Positions 53,066 through 62,766 of a DNA stretch of 64,000 bases are shown piece by piece. This DNA comes from Aquiflexum lacus (GTDB taxonomy: Bacteria; Bacteroidota; Bacteroidia; Cytophagales; Cyclobacteriaceae). The stretch's first letter is position 1; the number at the start of each line of letters is the position of its first letter. The position numbers and the translations under genes were made by a program. The stretch spans positions 1-64,000 of the forward strand of contig NZ_JABFHF010000028.1 in the NCBI RefSeq assembly GCF_015476655.1. The letters are read 5' to 3'. The notes under the pieces were generated by a model that was not told the origin of the DNA, ran no database searches, and saw only the letters and a list, made by a program, of their open reading frames with translations.

Positions 53066-53463
53066 ACCCAGGATTTATAGATTGTAGTTCGGATGATCGT
53101 TCCACAACAAAGAATGAAAGGGTAATATCCGCATTAGACGGATTAAAATATTACTTGAAGTATAACTTTGCTGACGAAATCCTTATTGCTTTACCCTACA
53201 ATGAACCGGATAAAATAAAGTAAATTGTAGAAATAGCTGATTACCATGGAACAAGGATAAGATTTGTCCCGGATTACCAAAGCCGGGGATCACAGGTTGG
53301 GTCCAAGTCAATGGCTGGAGAGGTCCTCTTGAAACTGACAATCAGAAAAAAACAAAGAACCTCAGATGACCTGTGGTAACTGAGACATTGGTCCTTTTGG
53401 TTGGATATCAAAATTGTATGGCTGACGGTTTTTGGCAAGAAAACACATAAGACTGCTTTTTGA
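53066..53463 (+). pseudogene. Deleted second copy of the WcaJ-like gene
   Basis: From GGATTTATAGAT the frame encodes GFIDCSSDD, ERVISALDGLKYYLKYNFAD, EILIALPYNEPDKIK, then a stop, IVEIADYHGTRIRFVPDYQ, a jump into KPGITGWVQVNGWRGPLETD with a frameshift, SDDLW, another stop, and LRHWSFWLDIKIVWLTVFGK with the end KTHKTAF. This equals residues about 170-239 and 405-464 of the intact enzyme at 46203-47597, with the catalytic middle deleted. It is decayed and cannot work. Confidence 0.88.
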
Positions 53464-53760
53464 ACTATTGAATTATAGATTCTAATAATTTCAAACGCCT
53501 CTCGATTACAACAGTAGGTATTTTTTTGAGGCTAGGAATAGTTGTTTATATGGTTGGGTATTTGTTTGGGGGTAGGATTTTGCCCCACTCCGGCCCTCCC
53601 CAGGTGGGGAGGGAGATATCCGGAATAGGTGGATGGAGGTCACTCCCATTGTTGAAATTACCGGAGTTTGAAAACTCCTGGATTCAAGGTCATGAAGCTA
53701 CAAGGGTTCGGACAACGGGGAGATTTCAGGACAGAGGTATCTCTATTAGAACAGAGGGTT

Positions 53761-53821
53761 TAATCCTGATAATCTTGGCCTACCAAAGGTAGGTAAATTC
53801 GAGATTTCAATTCCCGAACAG
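53761..53821. repeat. Copy 1 of a 60-bp repeat flanking the 54-56 kb gene pair
   Basis: Shares gcctaccaaagg, aggtaaattcg and cccgaacag in order with 56685-56744. The segment 53464-54043 otherwise contains a hairpin ccctccccaggtggggaggg near 53596 and AT-rich DNA; an 88-codon frame there has no protein-like character. Confidence 0.75.
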
Positions 53822-54043
53822 CAGTGGCCCAAAGGAGAGCTCCGAGGGAGGACACGCAACTAGACTAAATAATAATATTGATTTTTATAAATTAAAAATA
53901 CACAAATCCAATATTCTTATAACTTTTAGAAATCAACATATAACCTCTTAATTTTTTTAATCAAGAAATTTAGAATGTCGATTATTTATTCAAATAAATA
54001 CTACGAGAATAAATTTTACTCGCTTCAATTTTAAATCTAAATA

Positions 54044-55153
54044 ATGGATAAAAGTACAAAAGTATTTCTCGATCCTTCTTGTAGAGTATGGTATGCCACT
54101 TTTTATATTCATGGACTTATCCGTGAGTTTGGTAAGCAGAACGTGTCCTTTTCAAACCAATATTTTAAAGAATTAAGGAGAGATGAAGAAGCCCAATTTC
54201 ATTATTTGGCCGTGGTGATCGTTACTCTAAATAATATTCATACTAGAATTATCATTGATTATCATGATAAACCCCTTGTCATGAAATTGGCATACCAATG
54301 GTCAGATATTTATGCCAAAATCAACATTAATGATGAATTGACAGACCATCGGTTTTTCAATAAAATGGTTAACATTCCTCCTGGCTTTGGAATTAAATTA
54401 TGGGATAGGTGGGAAGCAATATACTATAGCTTTACTAATTTCATAAGATGTAGGTTTTCAACCCATATTTTATGGAAACGCTTTTTTAGGGATTATTACG
54501 CTCAGAATAAACGAGAAAAGCTTAAAAACTATCTTTTAACCAAACCTGAAAGGGATTTTTTATCTGAAAAAAAACCTTACGTCTTTATGATTGGACGACT
54601 GTGGATTCACCAACACTGTATAGATCACACCAATCTAATGAGGAAAAAATTTATCGAGACCTGTCAACAGGGTGATTGCGACTTTGAGGGAGGTTTTTTG
54701 GCAAGAAAAGAGCATCCCCAGTATGAAAAGTTTAGAAACCTCTGTTTTTTAAAACCCTATTCTGCTTGGGATTATTTAAAAAAAACAAAAGAGTCGGCAA
54801 TAGTTTTCAACACCCCGACTGTCCATAATTGCCATGGGTGGAAATTAGGCGAGTTCTTAGCCATGGGCAAAGCCATTATCTCGACTCCATTATCTAATAG
54901 GTTGCCGGGAGATCTTGTCCATGGAAAAAATATACACTTTATATCTTCAATTAATGAATTAGAATCTGCTATTCACCTCTTGTTGAACAATTCTGATTAC
55001 AGAAAAAAGTTGGAAAAAGGTGCGAAAGCATATTATGAGAAGTTTGTCGACCCTCAGCAGGTTATTCAAAGAATTTTAAAAGGCCCCTTAGGTTTGAATC
55101 AGACATGTCAAGATCCGATTGACGCATTTGAAATAAAAACGGACTGTAAATAA
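54044..55153 (+). CDS. Glycosyltransferase of the glycan locus
   Basis: A 369-residue soluble protein with a GT-B-like C-terminal half. FLKPYSAWDYLKKTKESAIVFNTP is followed by HNCHGWKLGEFLAMGKAIISTPLSN, the donor-binding helix-loop of GT1/GT4-type enzymes, and a final helical segment (YRKKLEKGAKAYYEKFVDP). The N-terminal half lacks a strong signature. It is bracketed, with the following SAF-domain gene, by two copies of a 60-bp repeat and by decayed WcaJ-like fragments, so the pair may have arrived or been moved as a cassette. Confidence 0.75.
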   Translation: MDKSTKVFLDPSCRVWYATFYIHGLIREFGKQNVSFSNQYFKELRRDEEAQFHYLAVVIVTLNNIHTRIIIDYHDKPLVMKLAYQWSDIYAKININDELTDHRFFNKMVNIPPGFGIKLWDRWEAIYYSFTNFIRCRFSTHILWKRFFRDYYAQNKREKLKNYLLTKPERDFLSEKKPYVFMIGRLWIHQHCIDHTNLMRKKFIETCQQGDCDFEGGFLARKEHPQYEKFRNLCFLKPYSAWDYLKKTKESAIVFNTPTVHNCHGWKLGEFLAMGKAIISTPLSNRLPGDLVHGKNIHFISSINELESAIHLLLNNSDYRKKLEKGAKAYYEKFVDPQQVIQRILKGPLGLNQTCQDPIDAFEIKTDCK

Positions 55154-55205
55154 TTAAATAAGAATAAAAACATACTGATTTATTGGTTTTTAAATATATT
55201 CTAAC

Positions 55206-56387
55206 ATGCGAGGAATTGTCAAAATTAGAGTTGGATTGGTAGGCACCGGAGCTATTGCCAAAGGCCTTATAAAACTTATTAATAAAAATTTAGAAATGGA
55301 TATTTCTGGCGTGTTGACGCGTAGGAGCGGCGTCATTGAAGGTCTTGAAGTCCCAAATGAAATTGTATATCAAATTCCTGAAATTCTATTTTTAAAATCT
55401 GATGTCATTGTAGTCAGCACCGGGGATCCGGTTTATAATACTGAAATAATAAATATGGCATTTCAATATAATCTTCCTGTGGTGACTATGGATGCTGATA
55501 CCATGGTAACTACTGGTACCTGGCTTTCTAAACAGGGCCTGATAACAGAATCGAACGGTGACCAACCGGGTTGTCTTGCTTCTCTCAGGCAAGAGATCTT
55601 GGACATGGGTTTTTCTCCCATCGTTTATGGAAATATCAAGGGTTTTTTAAATCTTAATCCCACAGAGGATGAGATGAACTATTGGGCCTTGAAACAAGGC
55701 TTTTCTGTGGATTCGGTAACATCCTTTACCGATGGAACAAAAGTGCAAATTGAACAGGCATTGGTCGCCAACGCTTTTGGTGCATCAATCGCTAAACAAG
55801 GTTTAATTGGTATTCAAACAGAAGATTTTGAAGCTTCCGGTTATAAACTAGCAGAAGCTGCAGAAAATATGGGATTCCCAATCAGCGATTACATACTGTC
55901 AAAGTCAGCACCTCCCGGCGTCTTTATAATCAGTAAGCATGATGAAAATCTTAGGAATGAGCTTAGGACTTATAAGATGGGTGATGGGCCCTACTATCAT
56001 CATTACAAGCCTATTCATCTTTGCTTTTTTGAAGTTCCGGGAACAATCAAAAGACTTCTGAACCATCATGAAATACTAATAGACAATAGTGATTATCCAA
56101 GTACTAGTGTAGCCGCTATTACCAAAAGGCCATTGTTGAAAGGCGATTTTATCAAAAAAGGAACGGGGAGTTTTGATACAAGAGGATCAGCCGTGCGGAT
56201 TATTGATGAATCAGACCATGTGCCGATTGGATTACTGCAAAATGCCCGAATAAGGGAAAATATGGAAGTGGGACAGATTATCAGATTTTCTGATGTCGAT
56301 ATTCCTCCATCTATGGCCACAAAGGCTTGGTTTGGCACCAAAGAATGTTTAGAAGTAATTTTAGATAATGTGACTAAACTTAAATAG
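55206..56387 (+). CDS. NAD(P)-dependent oxidoreductase with C-terminal SAF domain
   Basis: A 393-residue protein. A homoserine-dehydrogenase-like Rossmann domain starts VGLVGTGAIAKGLIKL, with DVIVVSTGDPVYN and VVTMDADTMVTTG. The middle resembles the catalytic part of that family. The C-terminus (about 310-385) is a SAF/antifreeze-like domain (RPLLKGDFIKKGTGSFDTRG, ending GQIIRFSDVDIPP) like the end of sialic acid synthases. Such proteins occur in surface-glycan clusters, where they may reduce or oxidise a sugar acid or an amino acid-like substituent. It follows the glycosyltransferase by 52 nt. Reaction unknown. Confidence 0.75.
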   Translation: MRGIVKIRVGLVGTGAIAKGLIKLINKNLEMDISGVLTRRSGVIEGLEVPNEIVYQIPEILFLKSDVIVVSTGDPVYNTEIINMAFQYNLPVVTMDADTMVTTGTWLSKQGLITESNGDQPGCLASLRQEILDMGFSPIVYGNIKGFLNLNPTEDEMNYWALKQGFSVDSVTSFTDGTKVQIEQALVANAFGASIAKQGLIGIQTEDFEASGYKLAEAAENMGFPISDYILSKSAPPGVFIISKHDENLRNELRTYKMGDGPYYHHYKPIHLCFFEVPGTIKRLLNHHEILIDNSDYPSTSVAAITKRPLLKGDFIKKGTGSFDTRGSAVRIIDESDHVPIGLLQNARIRENMEVGQIIRFSDVDIPPSMATKAWFGTKECLEVILDNVTKLK

Positions 56388-56559
56388 TTGAGATTATCCC
56401 CAACAATGAATATTATTATTGTCATATTTTAGGGAGCTGTTGGAAGTAATAGGGCAAAATCGCTGTAGAGTATTTCAACAAATTCATCAAGTAGACTATG
56501 AAGAATGGTATTGTCAAAACAAAGCCTGTCAATATTTCAGATATTGTTGACACATATTT

Positions 56560-56607
56560 TTAACAGAAGGAGAAATGAGTGTGGTAGGCCCAAGACCACA
56601 ACGTTTA
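56560..56607 (+). pseudogene. Small relic of the WcaJ-like gene
   Basis: LTEGEMSVVGPRPQRL in one frame matches VLTGEMSVVGPRPHRL of the intact enzyme (residues about 370-385) with one inserted codon. Nothing recognisable of the gene continues on either side. The rest of 56388-56970 holds the repeat at 56685 and AT-rich DNA. Confidence 0.7.
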
Positions 56608-56684
56608 GGGAGATTGAAGTGGGGAATTCACTGGAGTTGAGAAAAAGGAGAATCGGTAGTTTTAAGGGGTTTTTTGAGGATTGT

Positions 56685-56744
56685 AAATCCTGATTATCGG
56701 GCCTACCAAAGGCAGGTAAATTCGGGATTGCAAATCCCGAACAG
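56685..56744. repeat. Copy 2 of the 60-bp repeat
   Basis: Aligned with 53761-53821. This copy has a cleaner internal hairpin (ttcgggatt-gca-aatcccgaa). It is followed by ggaggacagcgaggcgagtg. Confidence 0.75.
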
Positions 56745-56970
56745 GGAGGACAGCGAGGCGAGTGAGGACCCACCTTGGCAGGAAACGAATTTACTAAAGT
56801 TCATAATAATATAGGTGGCTATTATTAATACTTAGAACAATAAGAAAATAGCATAACAGAATGAAATATTTTTTTTAAATTTAATGTATCATATTGAATG
56901 AAAAATTTGCGCATTATTTTTGCTCTTATGCCGCTTAACATGGACCACACATTAAACTCATAATTACCAT

Positions 56971-58026
56971 ATGGATGAAAAAGTGATTTTTAAAGTTAGA
57001 AAATTTACTGATCAGGATACTCTTAAGGTAATTGAATTACTTTCTAATATTTGGGATCTTCCAACAAAAGTAGAGATAGAATCCAAGTTTTTCTGGCAAT
57101 ATAAGTCAAACCCTTTTCAATCCGAAGAAAATATTTATTTGGCTTTTGACAATGAAAAGTTGATTGGAATTAGAGCTTTTGTACCATTGGATGCTAATTT
57201 TTTTGGGAAAATATTTGAAATTTTATGCCCAAGCGATGCCATAGTGCATCCTGAATATAGAAAGAAGGGGGTTTTTTCTTTATTAAACAATTCATTTATT
57301 GCTGATTTAAACAGTCGTTTTGTTTCTACAGGATGTGTTTTAAACTTGTCATCAAATGAGGCGAGTCTAAAAGGAAATTTAAATAAGGGATGGGTAAAAA
57401 CAAATTGTAAAAGAACCTATGTTTACAGGTTTTCAATGTTTAATTCAATTTATAGGTTACTTAATAAATCCTATAAAAATGAAAATAAAATAAAGAAAAT
57501 TAAAAATCGATTATTTTCTGTATCAAAGAAAATAAATATCAATTCAATTTTAGACCTAAGAAAAAACATTGTTTGGGATAATTATATTTCAGTTAACAGA
57601 AATTTTAATTACTATGAATGGCGATATATCAAAAATCCATCAGATTTTTATTTTGGCTATATATATGAAAACGATAAGCTTATATCTTTTATGATTCTAA
57701 AAAAAATATCTGTCAATCAATTCGAGGTCGAAGAATATTTTTCATTAGAACCAGAAAATTTGAAATGCCTTTTGAATTTTTTACAACGAGAATTGAAAAT
57801 CCCCATCATTAAAATGAAGGTCTTTAGTGAACGACAAATAAAGTACACTAATAAATTAGGGATGAAATTATACCCTATTATTCTAGAAAAACTTACAGGA
57901 AAAATAAGAGCCCCTATTCTTGTTAGGAGTTTTAAAGAAAATCCCTGCGAAAACGATTATTTTTTTTATGGAAAAGATATTAGAGATATGAATAATTGGT
58001 TCTTATATAATTCAGATTATAACTAA
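56971..58026 (+). CDS. GNAT-fold acetyltransferase of the glycan locus
   Basis: A 351-residue protein whose first half is a GNAT domain: FKVRKFTDQDTLKVIELLSN at the start, then LCPSDAIVHPEYRKKGVFSLL with the acyl-CoA loop YRKKGVFSLL and an NLSSNEASLKG segment. The second half (about 190-351) is divergent. It probably acylates an amino sugar or lipid carrier intermediate. Base composition is clearly more AT-rich than the genes before 50 kb and codons are A/T-ending, suggesting recent acquisition. A tiny 29-codon frame after it (58033-58122) was not called. Nothing is recognised in 58027-58265. Confidence 0.7.
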   Translation: MDEKVIFKVRKFTDQDTLKVIELLSNIWDLPTKVEIESKFFWQYKSNPFQSEENIYLAFDNEKLIGIRAFVPLDANFFGKIFEILCPSDAIVHPEYRKKGVFSLLNNSFIADLNSRFVSTGCVLNLSSNEASLKGNLNKGWVKTNCKRTYVYRFSMFNSIYRLLNKSYKNENKIKKIKNRLFSVSKKININSILDLRKNIVWDNYISVNRNFNYYEWRYIKNPSDFYFGYIYENDKLISFMILKKISVNQFEVEEYFSLEPENLKCLLNFLQRELKIPIIKMKVFSERQIKYTNKLGMKLYPIILEKLTGKIRAPILVRSFKENPCENDYFFYGKDIRDMNNWFLYNSDYN

Positions 58027-58265
58027 ATATCTATGAATAATTTGAGTAAAAAAAACGGTTGGGTTTGGATAATTTCTGAGTTAGAAGACTTAAATAGCGA
58101 TTTTTTAATTCTGAGAACTTAAAAAAAAAGAGATCAAAATCTGAAGATTTACTCTAGGATATTTTTGGGACCTTAAGAGGCTACAATGATCTTAACGGGG
58201 GCACCTGAGTTTTGAGACTCATTTTTGAGTATCACGAAAATACAGGTTTAAGACATCAATATGCT

Positions 58266-59885
58266 CTATGATTTTTTAAGGAGTTCTTTTTGTTTACCCC
58301 CAATTTCAAGTTGCATATGACTTATTTCAGGTTGTTTATTTTGGATTTGTTGTTGCAGCACTTCAATTACTTTATTGAACTTATCAGAATCAATATTCTT
58401 CGCGTAAGAGCAGGTCAAAGTTGGCAACTGGGGTGTAACTCTTGTATTTTTCCATTCAGTTTTGGCATGCATTGAAATAAACCAAAAAACTCCCATTAAC
58501 TCCGAACCACTCACCAAAGTAAACATGTTCTGCCCAAATTCGATTCTTGTTATACAATCTGCAAAAAAATCCATCCTGGGGAAAAGTGAAAATTCTTCAT
58601 CAAACAAAAAAAGATCCGAAATTTGATTTTCATGGATTACGCCGATTGCTTCAATTTTTTCAGTAATGGGGCTTGGGTCCTTCAATGAAAAAAACTGAGA
58701 CTCCCCTTTCAAAAAATTAGTGAACTCCTTTTTTTGGTGGTTTCTCAAACTTTTCTTTAAAAACCTACATTTAAATTTGAACCTAATCCTTGCCATATTA
58801 AGGTTAGAAAGTTCAAAACCCCTGAAAGTTTTTTCCTGAAATCGAGGCTTTAACCAATTTTTGACCCGCTCAAACCATTTCTTCATTGTGGCATCCGTCT
58901 TGGAGGTAAACCACATTTCATAAGCCATACTTATTTCTGTCGCCAACATGCTTTTATAACCATCTGCATCACCTGGAGTCAAATCAAAATACTTAAACCC
59001 GGATTTTTTTAATGCTATCCCTAACATCAAAAATTGAAGAATCCCTGGAGAATTCTTGGAGTAAAAGGGAGAATGACTGTTGATTCCTTGGAGATGAACC
59101 ACATCAGGTCCCATGATTCCTGCATTGGAAGCAATCAATTTACCATCTATAGACAAACCACTGACATGCAAAAGCCCTAATTCAAAGAGCTTTAACAAAA
59201 AGGTTTTCCTTTCAGGTTCATCGTAAAAGTAGGTTTTGTTGTAAAAGGCACCTTTTCTAAAATCACTCAGTAATGACATTTCATCGATCAAAGCTCGGAA
59301 ATGATCATTTTCCTTGACTTCAAAAAACTCCAGATCACCCAATCTTTTCAGTCGGTTGATTTTCTCTTTTTTGTTTTTCTTTTTCAATTCAGATTTCAAC
59401 AACTCTTCATTTGTTTCCATTAATGGATGAGCATATTCACGAATAAAAGTTTGTGTACCATAAGGACCTTTTTTAAAAAAAAGGTTTAAAGGAACTTTGG
59501 CTGTAAGGTATTTTAGGTACAGAGTTTGATTGGGAAAGGTTATATTGATTGCAAGAAGGGCCTTTTTTAAAAATTCATCATTGAAATTCGGTAAACTTAG
59601 CCAAACTTGATATTCTGCCAAGTCTAGACCTGCGGCAGTAAGCTGGTTGTTTTTTTTGGTAAGGGCCAATAACCCGGTCATCCTGATACCATCCCAATCT
59701 GTAACTATTATTTTTGGAAAGGATTCAAAGCATTGATACCAGTTCAGCGCAAATTCTTTGCTCTGGAAAACTGTGGCCCAAGGACAATCATGGTACAGCT
59801 TGTCCCAAGCCTCTAAAAATTGGGGGGCTTGTAATAGTTTTTTGCATTTTTCATTTTGAAATATCAATTGACCTGAGTCCAACAT
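58266..59885 (-). CDS. CelD/BioF2-like GNAT acyltransferase with extra C-terminal module
   Basis: A 539-residue cytoplasmic protein. Residues about 20-330 form the double-GNAT fold of the Acetyltransf_6 family, with CPWATVFQSKEFALNWYQCF, LIASNAGIMG and the conserved end FDLTPGDADGYKSMLA (near 300-315). Residues about 410-530 form an additional domain (QISDLFLFDEEFSLFPRMDF onward) that is also present in the paralogue at 60957-62480. Family members transfer acyl or aminoacyl groups in polysaccharide or peptidoglycan assembly. It sits beside a polysaccharide deacetylase gene, so modifying a freed amino group on a glycan is a reasonable inference. Confidence 0.78.
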   Translation of the reverse strand: MLDSGQLIFQNEKCKKLLQAPQFLEAWDKLYHDCPWATVFQSKEFALNWYQCFESFPKIIVTDWDGIRMTGLLALTKKNNQLTAAGLDLAEYQVWLSLPNFNDEFLKKALLAINITFPNQTLYLKYLTAKVPLNLFFKKGPYGTQTFIREYAHPLMETNEELLKSELKKKNKKEKINRLKRLGDLEFFEVKENDHFRALIDEMSLLSDFRKGAFYNKTYFYDEPERKTFLLKLFELGLLHVSGLSIDGKLIASNAGIMGPDVVHLQGINSHSPFYSKNSPGILQFLMLGIALKKSGFKYFDLTPGDADGYKSMLATEISMAYEMWFTSKTDATMKKWFERVKNWLKPRFQEKTFRGFELSNLNMARIRFKFKCRFLKKSLRNHQKKEFTNFLKGESQFFSLKDPSPITEKIEAIGVIHENQISDLFLFDEEFSLFPRMDFFADCITRIEFGQNMFTLVSGSELMGVFWFISMHAKTEWKNTRVTPQLPTLTCSYAKNIDSDKFNKVIEVLQQQIQNKQPEISHMQLEIGGKQKELLKKS

Positions 59886-60048
59886 TATTTTTTATACATT
59901 AAAATTGATCCCGTATAACTACTAACATGCTGTAAAGGCGTTATACCATCCTAAGCATGTAATTAATTTATATTTACGAAGACAAAAATATCAGTCAAAA
60001 TCCAATTTATTGAGAAGATAGAAATTAGAAACAAGTTTATCTATGAAG

Positions 60049-60951
60049 CTACTGGTAGCGAAAATCCTTTTCTTGTTTACCTTTCAGCAGTTTTTTCATG
60101 TTTTCCCAATAATCCCCAAAGGCCAATTTGGCCAATACGAATGTACTACCCCCTTTGGTGACTCCCCTTCTTGGAATACTTAAAGGATTGTCCCTTAAAG
60201 AAAAGTGCCTGCTTTCAGTAGAAAAAGCCAATCTGATTTTCGCTTCTTTCAACAAGTTTATTTCTCTTTCTCCAAAGTCTAGGCCGGGTAGACCATTAGG
60301 ATACGCAAAGTACTTTATTTCTTCGTGTAGCAAATCTCCCAAATCTTGGACAGATTGGAGGATTTCTTTGCGCGTAATATCATCGTTCTCGTTTTTTAAA
60401 ATCGGATGATGCAACGTATGGGCCCCTATACTGACCAATCCTGACGCTTTCAATTCCATCAATTGGTCTAAGTTCATTCCCACCCTTTCCCCATCGGGAA
60501 TGTTAAAGGCCCTCTTATAGGCTTCGATTAGGCTATTTATTTCCTTTACCTTCATCGATTTCAAGATTGCATAAACCTGATGATCTCCAACAAATGGGAT
60601 TTCTTCCCCTTTTTGGACAGCAAGAAAATTTAAAAGCTGCTTCATATCAAAATTCTTGATTTCTTGGAACCAAAAATTCTTTCCGGTTTCAACGGCATAG
60701 GGAGAGACATAAATGGAAATCGGAATTTTATATTTTTTGATTAGGGGAAATAGGTAGCTATATACACTAATATCTCCATCATCCACAGTAATGTGACAAG
60801 CATTTTTTATAGAAAGGCCTTCGTAATAATAATTTTCAAGGTCTTTAGCACTAACCATATAGAAATGCTTTTGAAGCAGCAGCAGGATTTCCTCCATCCA
60901 TGCTGGATTTTTTATAACATGAAAGTTAATGTTTGTGTTTTCTATTTTCAT
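60049..60951 (-). CDS. Polysaccharide deacetylase (NodB/CE4-like)
   Basis: A 300-residue hydrolase predicted to remove N- or O-acetyl groups from a glycan. The CE4 motifs are ITVDDGDISVYSYLFPL (metal-binding Asp pair; the classic TFDDG Phe is Val), GAHTLHHPIL (the His ligands, HTxxHP) and YFAYPNGLPG. Later parts include LAFSTESRHFSLRDNPLSIPRRGV. No signal peptide is apparent, so it may act on a lipid-linked intermediate in the cytoplasm. It lies 5 nt from the stop-to-start junction with the GNAT gene at 60957-62480, and 163 nt from the paralogue at 58266-59885. Confidence 0.85.
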   Translation of the reverse strand: MKIENTNINFHVIKNPAWMEEILLLLQKHFYMVSAKDLENYYYEGLSIKNACHITVDDGDISVYSYLFPLIKKYKIPISIYVSPYAVETGKNFWFQEIKNFDMKQLLNFLAVQKGEEIPFVGDHQVYAILKSMKVKEINSLIEAYKRAFNIPDGERVGMNLDQLMELKASGLVSIGAHTLHHPILKNENDDITRKEILQSVQDLGDLLHEEIKYFAYPNGLPGLDFGEREINLLKEAKIRLAFSTESRHFSLRDNPLSIPRRGVTKGGSTFVLAKLAFGDYWENMKKLLKGKQEKDFRYQ

Positions 60952-60956
60952 ATTAC

Positions 60957-62480
60957 CTATAAAGTGAAATAGCGGGAAATATAAATTTTTTTGATTTTAT
61001 CCTTACGGAAAAGTTCATCCAATTCAATAACCGAATTTATCTTCCCCACATACCAAATACATAACCTCAGGCGTCCATCACGCACATAAGTTAGGCAACT
61101 TTCATGATTTTCTAATCTTTTAAGTGCGTCTTCCAAAAACTGCCATTTGCTTACCTCAAAACAGGTATCCTCCAGAAGAAGTAAATCACTGATTTTAGAA
61201 CTATTCAGGTTAATTTCGGCCTTTACATGGATACTTTTAGAGACTAACTTTAACTTGTCCAAAATCAAATCGGTAGACAAATGTAAGTTTTTTGATTGAT
61301 GCCAAAACCAATACCATTTATTTTTTAGGGACGCTTTTTTTTTGCTCAACCAAACATGGACTTCCATGGGCCGAATGCCATTATTCAACATCATGACCCT
61401 TGCTTTCACCCGGATTTTTCTGAAGATTCTCTCAGACCATTTTGGACTAATCAGTATTTCGAACAATTCCTCGTGGGTATTGGAAAACCGCTCTTTATAA
61501 GCATCATCACCAGGAGACAATTTTAGGTTTTGGAATGATTCCTTGCGCAGCATCTGACCCAATAAATATAAGTGTACCAATCCGGGGGATAATTTTGCGT
61601 GTTTGGGAGAATAAGTAATTAAACCTGCCAAATGAGCAGTTGCCCCAAAATCATTCACAATAAGGACCGCCGCAATCAGTTCTTGATTGAAACGCAAAGC
61701 AGTCACATGTAAAACTCCTTTATCAAACCATTCCCAAAAAAGCTCCTTCTGATGGTTACTCTGAATAAATGGGGTTTTGTTAAAAGCAGCCCCTTGTCTC
61801 AGATTATGAAAAACCTCAATGGTCTCCATAGCTGATTTTAAATCATCGATAGATGTTATTTTTTCGAAAATCGCTTCCCCTGCCCTATTCAATCTGTTAA
61901 ATTTGGAACGGAAATGCCTCTTTCCGAAAATCTGTTGATAATTTTCGGACTCATAATCCAATACAGGGTTAAGGTGTTTTTCAAGCACAGAAACCCTTTT
62001 AAAGCCTCTACCTATTGACATTTCATGATAAATTCTTTTGTCCGGGAGTGACTTGAGATTAATGCTGCATCCGGGTATCTCTTGCCATAAACTTTTCATA
62101 CCCTTATCCCAAAATTGTCCAAGGTACTCCGGAAGTACCACCCAAGTTTGGTACAGGGCAAAAAAACTACCTGCCCCTATCAATTTCCGACAATATTTAC
62201 CCGTTTGCGCATCTATTTTTCTAGCTAAAGTCAACAGACCAACAAGTTTTTGATCAGCATAAGCCAATAGGACCACCGGAGAGAATTCCTCTAAATTTAG
62301 TCTGTACCATGGCAGGACAAAAGAGGCATGTTGAAATACTGAAGCATATTGGTATTCATCGAGCAATCCTTCCCAACTTTTTTTAAAAGCAGGATCTTCT
62401 AAAAGTTCTATGGCATCAAGGCCCTGTATAGTTTGAGTAGAAAATTCTACCTTTAATTGGGCTGTTTTACGTTTCGACAT
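60957..62480 (-). CDS. Paralogous CelD/BioF2-like GNAT acyltransferase
   Basis: A 507-residue paralogue of 58266-59885. The Acetyltransf_6 core (about 25-345) shows YQYASVFQHASFVLPWYRLN, AAVLIVNDFGATAHLAGL and the signature KLSPGDDAYKERF (near 319-331). The C-terminal module (about 415-507) starts KISDLLLLEDTCFEVSKWQF and aligns with the extra domain of the other copy. It is translated immediately before the deacetylase gene with 5 nt between them, so both enzymes are likely made together. Predicted to acylate an amino sugar or carrier-linked intermediate; the donor is unknown. Confidence 0.78.
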   Translation of the reverse strand: MSKRKTAQLKVEFSTQTIQGLDAIELLEDPAFKKSWEGLLDEYQYASVFQHASFVLPWYRLNLEEFSPVVLLAYADQKLVGLLTLARKIDAQTGKYCRKLIGAGSFFALYQTWVVLPEYLGQFWDKGMKSLWQEIPGCSINLKSLPDKRIYHEMSIGRGFKRVSVLEKHLNPVLDYESENYQQIFGKRHFRSKFNRLNRAGEAIFEKITSIDDLKSAMETIEVFHNLRQGAAFNKTPFIQSNHQKELFWEWFDKGVLHVTALRFNQELIAAVLIVNDFGATAHLAGLITYSPKHAKLSPGLVHLYLLGQMLRKESFQNLKLSPGDDAYKERFSNTHEELFEILISPKWSERIFRKIRVKARVMMLNNGIRPMEVHVWLSKKKASLKNKWYWFWHQSKNLHLSTDLILDKLKLVSKSIHVKAEINLNSSKISDLLLLEDTCFEVSKWQFLEDALKRLENHESCLTYVRDGRLRLCIWYVGKINSVIELDELFRKDKIKKIYISRYFTL

Positions 62481-62766
62481 ATCTTTTTGACTATCGGAAA
62501 AATATTATCATTTTTCGGGCTCAATTTAAAATTTAAAACTTAAAATTATTAGATACAAGCTTCTCTTTGTCTATTAGAGTTGTAATTCATTATTTTTTAA
62601 GCTTTAAAATATGTTTAGAATTGAAAATATTTCTTTAAATTTTTCAAAAAAGCAAATTATTGTTACTCATTGTTTTAGAGAAATTTAAATTTACTTGATA
62701 TTATTTCTAATTAATTTAAAAGATTTAATAGAGTGATTTATAGATCAAAGCTAAAGAATTTTAAAA

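Noticed and set aside
53526-53792. 88-codon + strand frame
   Set aside because: Covers a hairpin and the 60-bp repeat; composition is not protein-like and no homologous pattern is seen.
58033-58122. 29-codon frame after the GNAT gene
   Set aside because: Too short, no recognisable pattern, and the region is AT-rich with a poly-A stretch.
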